Source: Hygrocybe punicea
Lineage: Eukaryota > Basidiomycota > Agaricomycetes > Agaricales > Hygrophoraceae
Reading direction: 5' to 3'
Length of the DNA stretch: 64,000 nucleotides
NCBI GenBank assembly: GCA_963556145.1
Contig: OY744473.1
Span: 2,232,001-2,296,000 of the forward strand
Part shown: positions 45,190 to 56,104 of the stretch, in pieces
How the letters are laid out: each line of letters opens with the position of its first letter
Numbering within the stretch: the first letter of the stretch is position 1
The notes under the pieces: model-generated
The model's database searches: none
Told to the model about the DNA's origin: nothing
The model's input: the letters and a program-made list of their open reading frames with translations, nothing else
Program-made: the position numbers and the translations under genes

Positions 45190-45345
45190 TTAATATATTT
45201 GTGACGGCTTAGATGGCTTTAGAGGCAGTTGCCGAACGGTGTTCGATTCGTTTGTCAACCGTTCAGCAAGCCACAACAACTGTAACAAAAATGTTGCTGC
45301 CCAAATTCCATGCAGAATGGATTGGCACACACTTAACTTTCAAAA
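45190..45345 (-). repeat. Palindromic dispersed repeat, inverted copy 7
   Basis: Reverse-complement copy with TTGCCGAACGGTGTTCG and CAACCGTTCAGCAAGCC, followed by the AACAACTGTAACAAAAATG block and AAATTCCATGCAGAATGG. Together with copies 5-6 it forms a large inverted arrangement. Confidence 0.75.
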
Positions 45346-45482
45346 GATCCGGACCGATCGACAAGGCATTGTCGGTTTTCTTTGTTATTTCTACAATAGT
45401 TGCTTAGTATCGTTTTATAGGCTCTTGTAAAATTGTGTACAATAAAGTGTAAAGCTGACATTGTGATGGAATTTCCAGTCGT

Positions 45483-45740
45483 TTACTCCTGCTTCAATTT
45501 CCATACAGGAACAAGGAAACCTAAAACAAATGCCAGGACCATCACGATAACACTATCGGGAAGTGTCAACCGTGGTCTTGGAATGTTTGTTACGACATAC
45601 CTCTCGATCTCTTGTTGCAAAGCCCTTTCACGCCATTGCGCTGCCTTTTGCAATCTTCTTTCCTGCCTCACCTCGGAACAGTCATTTGATAATTCCAATT
45701 CAGGCCACCTGATTTCCTAAACTTGTAGATGTAACTGAAT
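45483..45740 (-). CDS. Short coiled-coil and membrane-anchor fragment
   Basis: A minus-strand frame of about 85 codons runs from 45740 to 45483. It has a charged, helix-forming stretch (CSEVRQERRLQKAAQWRERA) followed by a C-terminal hydrophobic segment (PDSVIVMVLAFVLGFLVPVW) and a short basic end, the layout of a tail-anchored protein. The start is not convincing, since the frame is open further upstream without a clear ATG, so it may be the last exon of a larger or broken gene. No family is recognised. Confidence 0.3.
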
Positions 45741-45784
45741 GGGTCGTATGTCACTTCTACATGTTGAGAAATGACAGGTCTGGC

Positions 45785-46520
45785 CCAGGGCTAATATTCA
45801 TGTCCATGGGCTGTCCCTGGGCTGTCCCTGGTCCAAAGCATTGGGACAATGGGATGTCCCAGGGACATGGGACGTCCCTGGTGCCAGGGGGTCATTTGGG
45901 ATGTCCCAAACTAATTTTTGGATATTTTTTTGAAATTTTCTTTTGCTGTGGCCACAATGATAGTGTGGTTATTGGTCAATGGAATGTTAGTAGCCATCCA
46001 TATACAACATATGATAGCTGTATAGCTACATGCATGTTACTTGTAGACTCTGGTAGAGACCTGGGACATCCCTGGGACATCCTAGGACAGACCTGGGACA
46101 GCCCATTAGAGACCTGGGACGTCCCTGGGACAGCCCTGGGACAGCCCAGTAGAGACCTGGGACATCCCCATACAACCCTGGGACAGCCCATTAGAGACCT
46201 GGGATGTCCCTGGGACATCCTGGGACAGCACTGGGACATCCCTGGGACAGCCCTGGGACATCCCACTACAGACATGGGACATTTCCATACAGCCCTGGGA
46301 CAGACCATTAGAGACCTGGGACATTCCTGTGACATCCCACTATACACCTGGGATGTCCCCACACCACCTTTGGGACAGCCAATTAGAGTCCACAATGTCA
46401 ATGGTTTAGTATTATTCAGTTTCTGGTTCATAATGTTCCAGACCTGGGATGTCCCACCAACAGCAGTGGGACAACCATTATAGACCTGGAACATCCCAGG
46501 AACAGACCCGGGATGAAACC
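45785..46520 (+). repeat. CCTGGGACA minisatellite
   Basis: Interrupted tandem array of units such as CCTGGGACATCC, CCTGGGACAGCCCA and (A/T)TAGAGAC, about 20-45 bp long. It is densest at 46050-46380, with a smaller block at 45785-45905. A CATGGGACGTCCC variant also occurs. Open frames on both strands across it have no coding meaning. Confidence 0.85.
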
Positions 46521-47069
46521 AACAACAGTCCATAATATTGATGGTTTAGGATTATTCAGCTTCTGGTTCAATAATGTTCCAGACCTGTGCTTGTGCACAG
46601 AAGTGTGGACATCTCATCTCTCACCATAACGGTTTATCATGTACACCAACTATACATAGCTATGAACACCATGCACTGATCAAACCACATCTTATTATCT
46701 TACTGACATAGCATATAATGACATCATCACATCATCATCAACCCTCACTTCACATTCATTACAGACAACACATCACTAATCATGAATGCGTAGCAGGAGG
46801 ATTACAAGATGGAGACAAGAGGACAAGATGAGAGAGAGGGGACAAGAGAGAGGAACAAGAGATGCAGGAATGGGGATGGGAGGGGGAAATGGAGTCAAGA
46901 CAATTAGAGTAGGGGCAAAAACAGCTATCTTTTAACTGGGGATTTAAAACTCCAATGGTCCATGCACAGGGCATTGCACAGACCATCCACTCAACACCAT
47001 TCACCATGCAATTTGTTATAGTAACAGCCATAGACACAGAATGAGTTTGAATGGAAAACCAAGACACTG
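46521..47069. other. No gene recognised
   Basis: A decayed extension of the minisatellite gives way to AT-rich sequence, then a G/A-rich stretch 46790-46890. This is the 3' flank of the KDZ gene. No terminal repeat of the KDZ element could be identified. Confidence 0.4.
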
Positions 47070-49986
47070 CTACGTGAATCGTGCCCGTTTGGAGGGGGAA
47101 TGGGGACATACAGGCCCTACAGGCTCTTCACCTTCAGCAAGGCCACCCTTGCAATCATGACATACATCCATGAAGGCCACATGTTCAAATGCATCCAGGA
47201 GCTCCTCATCATCTTCCTCCTCACTTGCCAGCACACTCAGGAAGTCATCATCATCAGACTCATCAGCATCTTGTTCTCTGCTCGGTAAAGTTTCCTCCAG
47301 CTCCCTCTCGTCTTCCCAAGACCCCAAGACTGCCTCCGAAGCTGCATCACATAGTTCTTGATCCGAGGGTCCCCAGGAATGCTCCATCGGCCACTTACAC
47401 GGCACACCGTGGACATTTGACTGCCATATCACACATAGGTTACTTGTTTAGTGGGCCAGTGCTACGCATGGCATGAACGAGTTCTTTTTTCCCCCTTCCG
47501 ACTTCCATGATGAAGTGAGCAATAAGATTAAGTTGCATAAAGCATTTTACATATAGTATGAGACATATAGCATATATTGTATATTGCAAATTGTTCTAAT
47601 GAGTCCACCTCACACCTCAGCAACATAAAAAGTAGACAAAATAAAACTGCCTAGTGAGTCTTCAGTCTTCATCAACCTCCTCACTTACTGTTATGTCTGC
47701 TGTGCTGTATCATCTTGTAATAGTCTCAGCCATAAAAGAAATGTTCAAGGAGCAACAGGTCAACTGCCAAATATAACCATCTCCTAAATAGTATAATAAC
47801 AATTGACTTATATTTTCTCAACCCTACTTCTCCATGACCTTGAATGCTGTACAACAGATGAGTCATCAATATGAAGACTACTGTACTTGTTAAGTGGGCT
47901 AATATTGCACATAGCATAAACAAGTCTGTTTTCTTTCATTTTATTTGTATGATTGTTACTCACATTAATAAGTGATTAATATATAATTAACATATAAGAT
48001 AATGTGCGATATCACATTGAATTGTATGTTTGAAGTAAAAATAATAGTGGATAATCAGAAATAAGCTCATTTCTGCTTATATGGCTGATATTTCCATATA
48101 TAGTAATAGTGGTCACATGTGACTGTGACTCATGTGATCAGCTCAAAATTTAGGATATATAGTGTAAAATTGCCTTATATAGTTAGACTGGTCACATGTG
48201 ACTGTCACCATTGCAATCAGTAAAAAATTTGCTATACAATATCAGAAACCGCCTTATATGGTTAGAGTGGTCACATGTGACTGTCACACCTTGCCCGAAA
48301 TGGTTATCTTAGTCAGCAGTTCAATTTTCAGCTGATTCTGAGAAGAAATGAAGTCAGTATGAATATTTTGAATATAATTAGAAGGTAGTTTGTATTTTCT
48401 GAGACAACCCATATTTGGATGCTTATGTAAGCTTGTCCACACATGGCCCCAACTGCATCTTATTTTCCAGTATTAGAAGTAGAATCATATCTCTTGCACA
48501 AAAAAATTCTGTCTATAGGCGATCAACTTTATTAATTAATCAATCAATCAATTAATTAATTAATTAATTAATTAATTACGAACCCTCACTGAACCAGGTC
48601 TGATAAAGAACGAGTCTTTTAATAAATTAAAAGAACTCGTAACATACCTCCCTCCGCCACTGATCAAGCTGATACAGCATGTCAGGATCACTTGCTGTGA
48701 GTACCAGTGAGTGTGGTGTCTACACTGAGCACTGCACACGCAGCTTGGATGCATTCCCACTCCTCTTGCATCCACTCCTGCATTGAAGATCGCTCATCTT
48801 GCACACGGCTTTCTTCTTCTATGCACATATCCAGCTCCAACAGAGCTCCAATCCCCTTGCGAACAGCTTCATCGCCCAGCCATGGCGGTATCGGCCCAGC
48901 CATTGCATCATCAAGTCCAACATCTTGCCAGATGTTATCATCAACGTCCAAATCGAATAACCCCTGGGTCTTGACGGCGTGAGGTAAAACAGCATTTAGC
49001 AGAGCTGATCCCTTTTGCTTCAACTCGGCTAACTGCTTGCAGAGATCATTATATGTCTTCGCAAGCTTGCTGATGGTGGGTTCACGGTGCTTGACAGCAG
49101 ATTCAGTGTGGCTCGTGATCTTTTTTTCTGGAAATAATCGGGTTAACAAAGTTGATAACTACTGAAAGGACATGACATACCATTAACTGTGCACCTGTAA
49201 GAACACTCGAGCCTCTCAATCTCCAACTTGCGTTGGCACAGGCAATCACGGAGATGTTGCTTAATGGCCCTTGCATTCATTCTGATCCGCAGAAAGGCAT
49301 TGTCTTTCAGCTGCCGTAAACCTGCTCGTTCCTCCACCCCGAGAGTCAACCGCTTTTGCCATATAGATTCTGTCAATCGTGTACAGCTTGCATGGCTCTC
49401 GTTGAGTTGGATCCCAACCTCCACAGCATCAAAAGCATCACCAAATCCATCCCCCAAGAAACCTTCCAGCTCCTGCAATGTCCTTTGATGGGTCTCCAGG
49501 CTCTTTTCTAGTGCTAAAATGGCCTCGACAGCTTGCCTGCCAAGGTGCTTAGAGCGACCTGTGATAAGTCTCCTCAAGAAACCATAATGAAGAGACATTA
49601 AGACAGACTTACAGGGTGCTGGTTGCATTTGTGTCTTTACCTGGTCTTCCCACTGTTCCCGCAGATAAGCATGTGGGATATCCCGTTGTTCCAGAATGCC
49701 TTGTGAGGTTTGCTTCTTCTCCTGACATTGATACCATTTCTGTGATAGCCAGCTTGTGAGCGTGCAGAGTGACTTGCCATCAAGATACTTGACTTGCGTG
49801 TCAAGCAAAAACAAGCGCTGGTGATATTTCTCACAAGGAATGATCAGAACAAAGTCAATCCAATCTTATCGTGAAATACATACACCTGAGACACGCAGTG
49901 TGGGAATGAGCTTCTTTATGGCACTCCAGAATTGTTCGCAGCCCTCTCCATCTGACAACCCGAAGCTGGTGCGCTTGCGCCACCCC
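47070..49986 (-). CDS. KDZ (Kyakuja-Dileera-Zisupton) transposase, C-terminal part, split by element D
   Basis: It reads from 49986 to 48642 and resumes at 47441-47070. The first exon (to 49886) holds the family hallmark FGLSDGEGCEQFWS. An intron (49885-49830) leads to KYHQRLFLLDTQV. Later exons hold RSKHLGRQAVEAILAL, ELEGFLGD and a long helical region with SLEVDD-like LFDLDVDDNIWQDVGL and QEEWECIQAA. Introns lie near 49617-49560, 49180-49130 and 48720-48692. The frame after MLYQLDQWRREVC continues exactly with NLCVIWQSNVHGVPCKWP once element D is removed, then an acidic C-terminus and SPSKRARFT. No stops are visible in these exons. The N-terminal part with the remaining catalytic acids is missing, replaced at 49987 by element fragment F. 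Confidence 0.8.
47442..48641 (-). mobile_element. Element D: 1.20-kb non-autonomous Helentron-like element
   Basis: On the plus strand it starts ACTTGTTTAGTGGGCC at 47442 and ends with the hairpin and CTCGTA at 48641. KDZ codons Cys and Asn meet exactly when it is removed (TGT|AAC), with no duplicated bases. Palindromes lie at 48112, 48191 and 48270. A decayed second copy of the non-hairpin end is at about 47890-47935. No coding capacity. It belongs to the same family as A and B but is clearly diverged from them. Confidence 0.9.
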
Positions 49987-50871
49987 TCAACTGCTCGTTC
50001 TCAACGGGAATGAGGCGCGGGGGGTGGAGACTGGCCGGGGGTGGTCGAAAACGAGGCGGGACAGGGTGATTTGGTGGTTGAAAACGGGGTGGTGCTGGTT
50101 GGGCAGAGAGCCAGAATGTGTGGTCGTGAGACCGCCCGGGTGTTTGTTTGCAACGGGAACGAGGTGTGGGGGGTGGAGACTGGCTGGGGGAGGTCGAAAA
50201 TGTGGAGGGAAAGGGTGTCCTGGTGGACAAAAAAGGGGAGGGTGCTTGAGGTTGGGCAGAGAGCTGGAACGTGATGGCCTGAGACCCCCTGGTTGCTCGT
50301 ATTTGACACGAACGAGGTGCAAGGGGTGAAGAATGGCCGGGGGTGGTCGAAAACAGGGCGGGACAGGCTGTATTCGGGTGAAGGTGAACAAAAATATATA
50401 AAGGGGGGGCAACTTACCGATTCCGTGTGTGGCCGTTCCCCTCGCACAGGCTCGTCATTTTGGTCCGAAACGGGGTGCCGGAATCGTTTGGGGTTGCCGC
50501 TACCTAAGTCAGTGGTATCTGACCGAAGATGAACCAAAAAAATTCGAGGGGAGGGGGCAACTCACCTGTTACTCAGCGTGACAACTGCCTTTTTCGCTCA
50601 AATTCCGCGTCATACAAATTCTTTTTCTTATCCATTGGAGTGGTTTTTGAGTTCTTATGACCTCAAGATAAATCCTATATTCCTGACAATATTTGAGGAC
50701 AAAATTCGAAAAATCTAGTATATTCATGAATTTTTTCAAAAGAAAGGGTCAGAATTGCAGAATTTGGCTCTATGGTCAATTTCAAACATTAATCAATTAA
50801 TTAATTACTGACGAACTGCGCTATATCCTGGACTGATAAGAACGATTCATCCATAAATGGAAGAACTTGTA
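49987..50871 (-). mobile_element. Fragment F of a second Helentron-like subfamily
   Basis: It contains three ~150-bp units (50040-50390) with GGTGGTCGAAAACGGG and GACCCCC phrases, then a 293-bp terminal region (50579-50871) ending in the hairpin TTC(A/C)ATCCATAAATGGAAGAA and CTTGTA. The same two parts make up the ends of element E. The non-hairpin end is not seen: F abuts KDZ coding sequence on one side and LTR sequence on the other, so a deletion joined two insertion sites. Long Pro/Arg-rich minus-strand frames here are repeat artefacts. Confidence 0.7.
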
Positions 50872-52054
50872 ACTTGAAAGAAAATGAATGTGACTGTACT
50901 ATGTGACAGAACACAAAGAATATGTATCAAACAAGTAATAAGGGAGTATCAATATATCTGAGATTGATATCCTTAAACAAATGAATGATGACCTGAACTG
51001 CAATTGGTATTTGAAGTAATAGCTACTACCAAAGTAGGTAATACAAACAAATACAGATGGGGTGAATCAGAATCTGGGAGAGGGACTGTCCTGTGACTGG
51101 GCCTGTCAGATTAGGTGACTGGGCCATCTCCAGCAGAAACTGGGCTCTATATATACCTATTCTACAGCAGGAGTCATACTGAGTCATAGAATGGTATATG
51201 AAATGGAGAGCATAGGATATGACTCATAGGGAGTCATATAGAGGAGAGGCATAGGTTTATGACTCATAGGGAGTCATAAGAAAGGAAGGCATGGGTTTGT
51301 GACTCATACAGAGTCAATTACTGAGTCACATAGGTACTATAATCAAAGGAGGGAGCATAATGAGTCAGAAATAGTCATAATTAGTCATGGGTGGTCATAA
51401 TGAGTCATGGATAGACCAATGAGTCACATTTGATGGGAGTGAGTCATGATGCTGGTCTAATCTTGGGTGTGTGAATCAAAGGCAAGGGCTGTGCCAGGGT
51501 ATGCTTCTAGAATCATCTTCCTGAGGCTGTGCTTCTTGATCAATTGATGCCATGCCATGTGTGTATCCTTATCAGTTAAGAAAAAGATAAGATCAGAGCT
51601 GGGCTGTATTTGATCAATTGATATGAAATGTGATGTGCTTCTTGATCAGGGAATGATGGGTGGCATGTGTTATCTCTATGATTGGAGATAAGGATGTGGC
51701 TATGCTTCTTGTGCTTCTTTGGCCTCTGATAAGATGTTTTGGGGGCCTTATCAGTTAAGATAAGGGTATTCCTTCATTTCCTCTGCATAGATAAGGGTTT
51801 TCTTGTATGTCCCTTCTGTAGATAAGGGTTTCCTTGCATGTTCCTTGTATAGATAAGGGTTTCATGTGTGTCCTGTGTGCAGATAAGGATTTCCTGTGTG
51901 TCCTATATGCAGATAAGGGTATTCCTTTCTACTCCATATGCAGATGGAGGTGTTCCAGTATGAATGGTCCTTGTAATGTGATGTGTGCTGTAGGGATGGT
52001 GACTAGTGACAGCATATTACTATGTTTTGATCTGAATCCTGTTTGGATCATGAC
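50872..52054 (-). mobile_element. LTR copy 2, inverted, truncated
   Basis: Read on the minus strand it starts TGTCATGATCCAAACAGG at 52054. It then passes TGAGTCA clusters, a TATATATA box (about 51155-51148), GAGCCCAGTTTCTGCTGGAGA, TACTTTGGTAGTAG, an ATATCAATCTCAGATATATTG block and TTATTACTTGTTTGA, and is cut at 50872 by fragment F. The order is the same as in copy 1 (6603-8460) with many substitutions. In both copies the base-pairs before the start are TGTGCG(A/G), which could be coincidence or retained internal sequence. Confidence 0.65.
51175..51446 (-). promoter_or_regulatory. Dense TGAGTCA array in LTR copy 2
   Basis: At least nine TGAGTCA/TGACTCA heptamers lie within about 270 bp (first near 51179, last near 51440), spaced 15-60 bp and mixed with GGGAGTCAT and TAGTCAT near-matches. 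This is the U3 region just upstream of the TATA-like box. Confidence 0.65.
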
Positions 52055-52740
52055 ATTCGCACAAGACAAGAAAAATCAACTGTCCCCAGTTGCTACTCTT
52101 CAAACAATGAAATCATTCCTCCCATCACCAAGATGCTTGTGAGATTGTCTATGCAAGGCATCTTGTGCATCTATTACTGTTTCGGATGTGTTCTTGGGCC
52201 ATTCTGGACTCCAGAATGAGCAATATAAATTTGTCCTCCAAATCTGATGGAAAGGTGAATGCGAATTGAAATTGTTGTGATGGAAGAATTCTGTGGTGAA
52301 CATGGGAGTAGCAACGGTGGGGGCGAATTCCATATCCTGATGATGGCTTCTGAGGATGAGGGTTTACAGGGAGGATAAACATCGTTTCTTGTCTGACTTT
52401 CTGGACTTAGTCAGAGAGCAGTGAGGGATACGGAGCGTTGATTCGAGTTGATGATAATACAGAAAACAAATAAAAAATAAGGAACATGGGATGCTTCAAA
52501 AAACGTATCAAGTGCAGAATAGCACTTGTAGAGAATTGAACCACTTTCTTGCAACCTCCGCAATTCCTACAGTCCTGTTGGCCTGACCTTCTTGTGTCCA
52601 ATGTTGAGGAACAGCTAATAAAAAACGAGTTCCGAAGATCGTGCTACAAAGAAAAATAACATAACCATTCCTGACGGTCCATATTCTTTCTACATCTCCT
52701 GCTCTCCCCTCTCCAGCAGTATCATTCTCCCATCCCACAG
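52055..52740 (-). other. Broken coding remnant, unrecognised
   Basis: Two minus-strand frames together read as a decayed protein: MEFAPTVATPMFTTEFF-type start near 52333, then in another frame SDLEDKFILLILESRMAQE and HIRNSNRCTRCLA, then back to ALHRQSHKHLGDG. Frame changes every 30-50 residues point to a pseudogene. The stretch 52407-52738 has a further frame with no motif. I cannot name the family. Confidence 0.3.
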
Positions 52741-53940
52741 CATCTCCCAGTCATCCTCCCAGTCAAATTCCCCCCTCTCATCCCCTCAGCTCCCCCATAA
52801 CCCCAATGGCCCCTACTACCCCATCTTCTATTCCCAGAACTAAGCTCACTTTCTTATTTGTAAATTGTAATACCAAATTTGCTCCTAAGATTCAATTGAA
52901 TTATCAATAATTCCCCCATCCCCATCCCCCATGCCCTCTCTCCCATGCCCTCTCTCCTCTCTCTCTTCCTCTCCCCCCTCCCCCTCCATCCTCCCATCCC
53001 CCTCCCCTCCCTATCCTTGTCCCACTCTCCATTTCCCTCCTACACTCCTTACCCCTCCCCATTCCCCATCCATAGTATCCCCCTCCCTCTCCCCCCCATC
53101 ATCTCCCTCTCCATTTTCCACACTCCCCTCCCCCTCCCCTTCCCCCTCCCATCCCTCTCAATCCTCCTCTCCCTCCTCCCCCTCCTTCTTTCCCCTCTCC
53201 ATCTCCAACCTCTATTTTCCTCCACACTCCTATGCCCATCCCCATCCTCTAAGTTAGAGCCTAAGTCACTACTCCACTGCCAGTGGCAGGTTTCTACTTA
53301 TCCTATCTTAGTTGTCTTATCTGTCTTAATAGTCTTACTCATGTGAGACTAAGATGATTAAGACCATTAAGATGAGTAAGTAGAATTTCTGTTTTACTGA
53401 TGCTCATAGATTTTCCATAGAGCATATAACATTATTCTTAACTGTAACACTACACTCTCATCCCCACATCCCTCTCCCCTCCTCTCCCCATCCACATCCC
53501 TCTCCCTCTCCCCTCCTCATCCGCATTCCTCTCCCTCTTCCCCTCCTCATCCTCATCCTCATCCTCATCCCCCTCCCTCCCCTCCTCCTCCTCCTCCTTC
53601 CCCTCCCTCTCCCCCTCCTCCTCCTCCTCCTCCACATCCCCCTCCATCCCATCTCCCCCATCCCCATCCCTCTCCTCCTCCTCCTCCCCATCCCCATCCC
53701 CCCCTCCATCCCACCTTCTCCCTCCCCCTTTCACCTCCTCACCCCCCTCCCCCCTCCCTCCTCCCCCCTACCCCTACCCCTCCCCTTCCTCCTCCCTCTC
53801 CTCCTCCTCCTTCTCATCCCCCTCCCCCCTACCCCTCCCCCTCCCCCTTCCCCTCCCCCTTCCTCCTCCCTCTCCCCCTCCTCATCCTCATCCTCACCCC
53901 CTCTCAGGCTCCCTCCTCCTCATCCCCCTAACCCCAAGTT
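52741..53940. repeat. Long C/T-rich tracts
   Basis: Two tracts (about 52905-53250 and 53458-53925) are almost free of A and G on the plus strand, built of CCCTCC, CCTCCTCCT and CCCCATCC words. They are separated by a ~200-bp block whose CTTATC...TCTTAGTTGTCTTA...AGATGAGTAAGTA pattern reappears at 53945-54055. Pro/Ser and Glu/Gly/Arg open frames are composition artefacts. The region could form triplex or other non-B structure. Confidence 0.85.
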
Positions 53941-54059
53941 GTCACTACTTACTTATCCTATCTTAGTTGTCTTATCATATCTTAGTTGTCTTAATGGTCT
54001 TACTCAAGTGAACTAAGACAATTAAGATGAGTAAGTAAAATCCCTGTTTTACTGATGCA

Positions 54060-54330
54060 TCCCAGATCTCTACTCCTCAAAGTCGGACGGCCAAACCCTG
54101 TGGGGACCAGTTAGGGGGGACCAAATGGAGTGTAGCAATAGGATAAAATATGGTACGATGTTTCCTGTTGAGTCATGGTACCCCCCTCCTCCTCATCCCC
54201 CTCCACACCCCAGATCTCTACATCCCAATGTCAAACAGTGAGATCACCAATTAGGACGCACTGGAAGTGTGTGGTCTGACCCTCCATCCCTTGCTCCCCC
54301 ACACTCCAGATCTCTTTTTTCCGACCAGAG
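54060..54330 (-). repeat. Inverted fragment of the ~148-bp satellite
   Basis: About two units, reverse complement of the array at 59630-60680: GAGTCATGGTA..., CCAGATCTCTAC, TTTGGTCCCC-like and GTTTCC(T/C)GTTGAG phrases are shared. It lies just outside the hairpin end of H1c, so it may be a remnant of an earlier E-type element. Confidence 0.75.
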
Positions 54331-54692
54331 GTCAGTACTAACACGTAGTTTCATTAGTTTTCTTTGTTTCCCTAGCTGTGTTACGAGTTCTTTATCAAAC
54401 CTGGTTCAGTGGGGGTTCGTAATTAATTAATTAATTAATAAATAAAGTTGATCGCCTATAGACAAATTTTTTTTGGGCAACAGATATGATTATACTTCTG
54501 ATACTGGAAAATAAGATGCAGTTGGACCCATGTGTGGACAAGCTTACATAAGCATCCGGATATGGGTTGTCTCAGAAAATACAAACTACCTTTCAATTAT
54601 ATTCAAAATATTCATACTGACTTCAATTCTTCTCGGAATCAGCTGAAAATTGAACTGCTGACTAAGATCACCATTTCGGGCAAGGTGTGACA

Positions 54693-54783
54693 GTCACATG
54701 TGACTGATCTAACCATATCAAGTAATCTTTGATGTTATGTACCAATTTTTTTGCTGATCACAGTGGTGACAGTCACATGTGAC
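54693..54783 (+). promoter_or_regulatory. Subterminal GTCACATGTGAC pair of H1c
   Basis: Exact palindromes at 54693-54704 and 54772-54783. The second is followed by CAGTCTAACCATATAAGG. The distance from the element end is as in H1b. Confidence 0.6.
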
Positions 54784-55239
54784 CAGTCTAACCATATAAG
54801 GCAATTTTACACATAGTTTGCTACATTTGATATTGATCACCATAACATTCATTGCACGTTACAAATATAATTATATAACATAATAATATATAGTTTATCA
54901 TAATTTTTGGTCCTTGTAGTCTCATTTGACCTTTAGAAAACAAATACAAATAAATGTAAACAAAGACAAATAATATGATTCTCTATAAATATTATCACTG
55001 GGCATTTATAAGTGATGTTGCAACTTGGCCACATGACAAACAAATACAAATAAACAAACCCAATATGGTTAGATCACTTTGTATTTCAATTTTGGTTTTG
55101 GTAAATTTTCTTATGTAATCATGATTATGTAATCATTAGTCAGATCACCATTTGAACCCAGACTTTGAACCTTATTGCGCTTTTGCCTCTTGAACCTGAA
55201 CCACCACCTTCCCCATTTGGTGCGTTAAGTCCGAGTTTT

Positions 55240-55835
55240 TTTGACCTTTTTGGCTTGTTTAAGCTCAGTTTTTCATATTCAGACTCCGAAAAAATGTTTT
55301 CTGGATCAGGTGATGTGCCCGGACCATTCAGGGTCCAATGCTGACATAAGCTTTCCTTTTATAGACATAAAAGTTGAAAATTCTTCGGATTTTTATGCTT
55401 TTTCTTCTATATGGCTCTATTTTCTTTCCTGGATCACTGGTAATGTCTTCAAATTGTAAATCTTATTGTTTATTAACATAATCTATCATTCTTCAGCCCA
55501 TCTCCCTGTCAATGTTCAGAGTCAGTACAAATTTCATTTTTTTTCACCTTTTTTGCTTGTTTGAGCTGAGTTTTCCTTATTCAGACTCCGAAAAAATGCC
55601 AACTAAATCAGGTTATGTTTCTGCACCATTCAGGGTCAATTGCTGACATAATCTTTCCTTTTATAGACAAAAAAGTAGAAAATTCTTCAGATTTTTATTC
55701 TTTTTCTGTTTTCTGGTTCTGTTTTGTCTCTTGGATCACTGGTAATGTCTTTTATTAGTGTAAATTATCATCTTTTGACATAATCTATCATTTGATAGTC
55801 AATCTCCCTGTCAACATTCAAAGTATGTGGAAATG
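55240..55835 (+). repeat. Leader repeats of H1c
   Basis: Two copies of the ~300-bp leader module described for H1b, with the same CACTG|GTAATGTCTT...ATCATT(T/C) borders. After them the sequence 55860-56104 is unique to this copy among those visible. Open frames in the module are not independent genes. Confidence 0.7.
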
Positions 55836-56104
55836 TTGCATTTTTCACTTTTCTAGATTGTATTTGTCTTGTTTTTTGGTTAATTTTGGATGTCACTCCT
55901 TTACTTTTAGGTGTAAATTGGACATCCACCATCCCATGTGAGTTCCCTCTATTGCTTGGCATTGTTTGATCAAGTAACTGTTCTTTTTATAGACAAAAAA
56001 AGCAGATTTTTCCTGCTTTTTATAGTTTTTATTGCTCTTTGCAGTTGTTTTACTCCATGCCCACTAGGTAATATATCATGTTTACTTTATTTTAGTCTTT
56101 TGAC

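Noticed and set aside
46780..47109. 109-codon minus-strand frame beside the KDZ 3' end
   Set aside because: It overlaps the KDZ stop in another frame and covers a G/A-rich stretch; no motif supports it.
49916..50537. Long Pro/Arg-rich minus-strand frames resembling a disordered protein
   Set aside because: They coincide with ~150-bp repeats shared with element E and begin right after an insertion junction in the KDZ gene.
53450..53734. Glu/Gly/Arg-rich minus-strand proteins
   Set aside because: Composition artefact of a pyrimidine tract, open in two overlapping frames.
53760..53790. Telomere-like CCCCTACCCCTACCCCT
   Set aside because: Only two or three imperfect units inside a longer C/T tract with many other words; no array and not the CCCTAA type.
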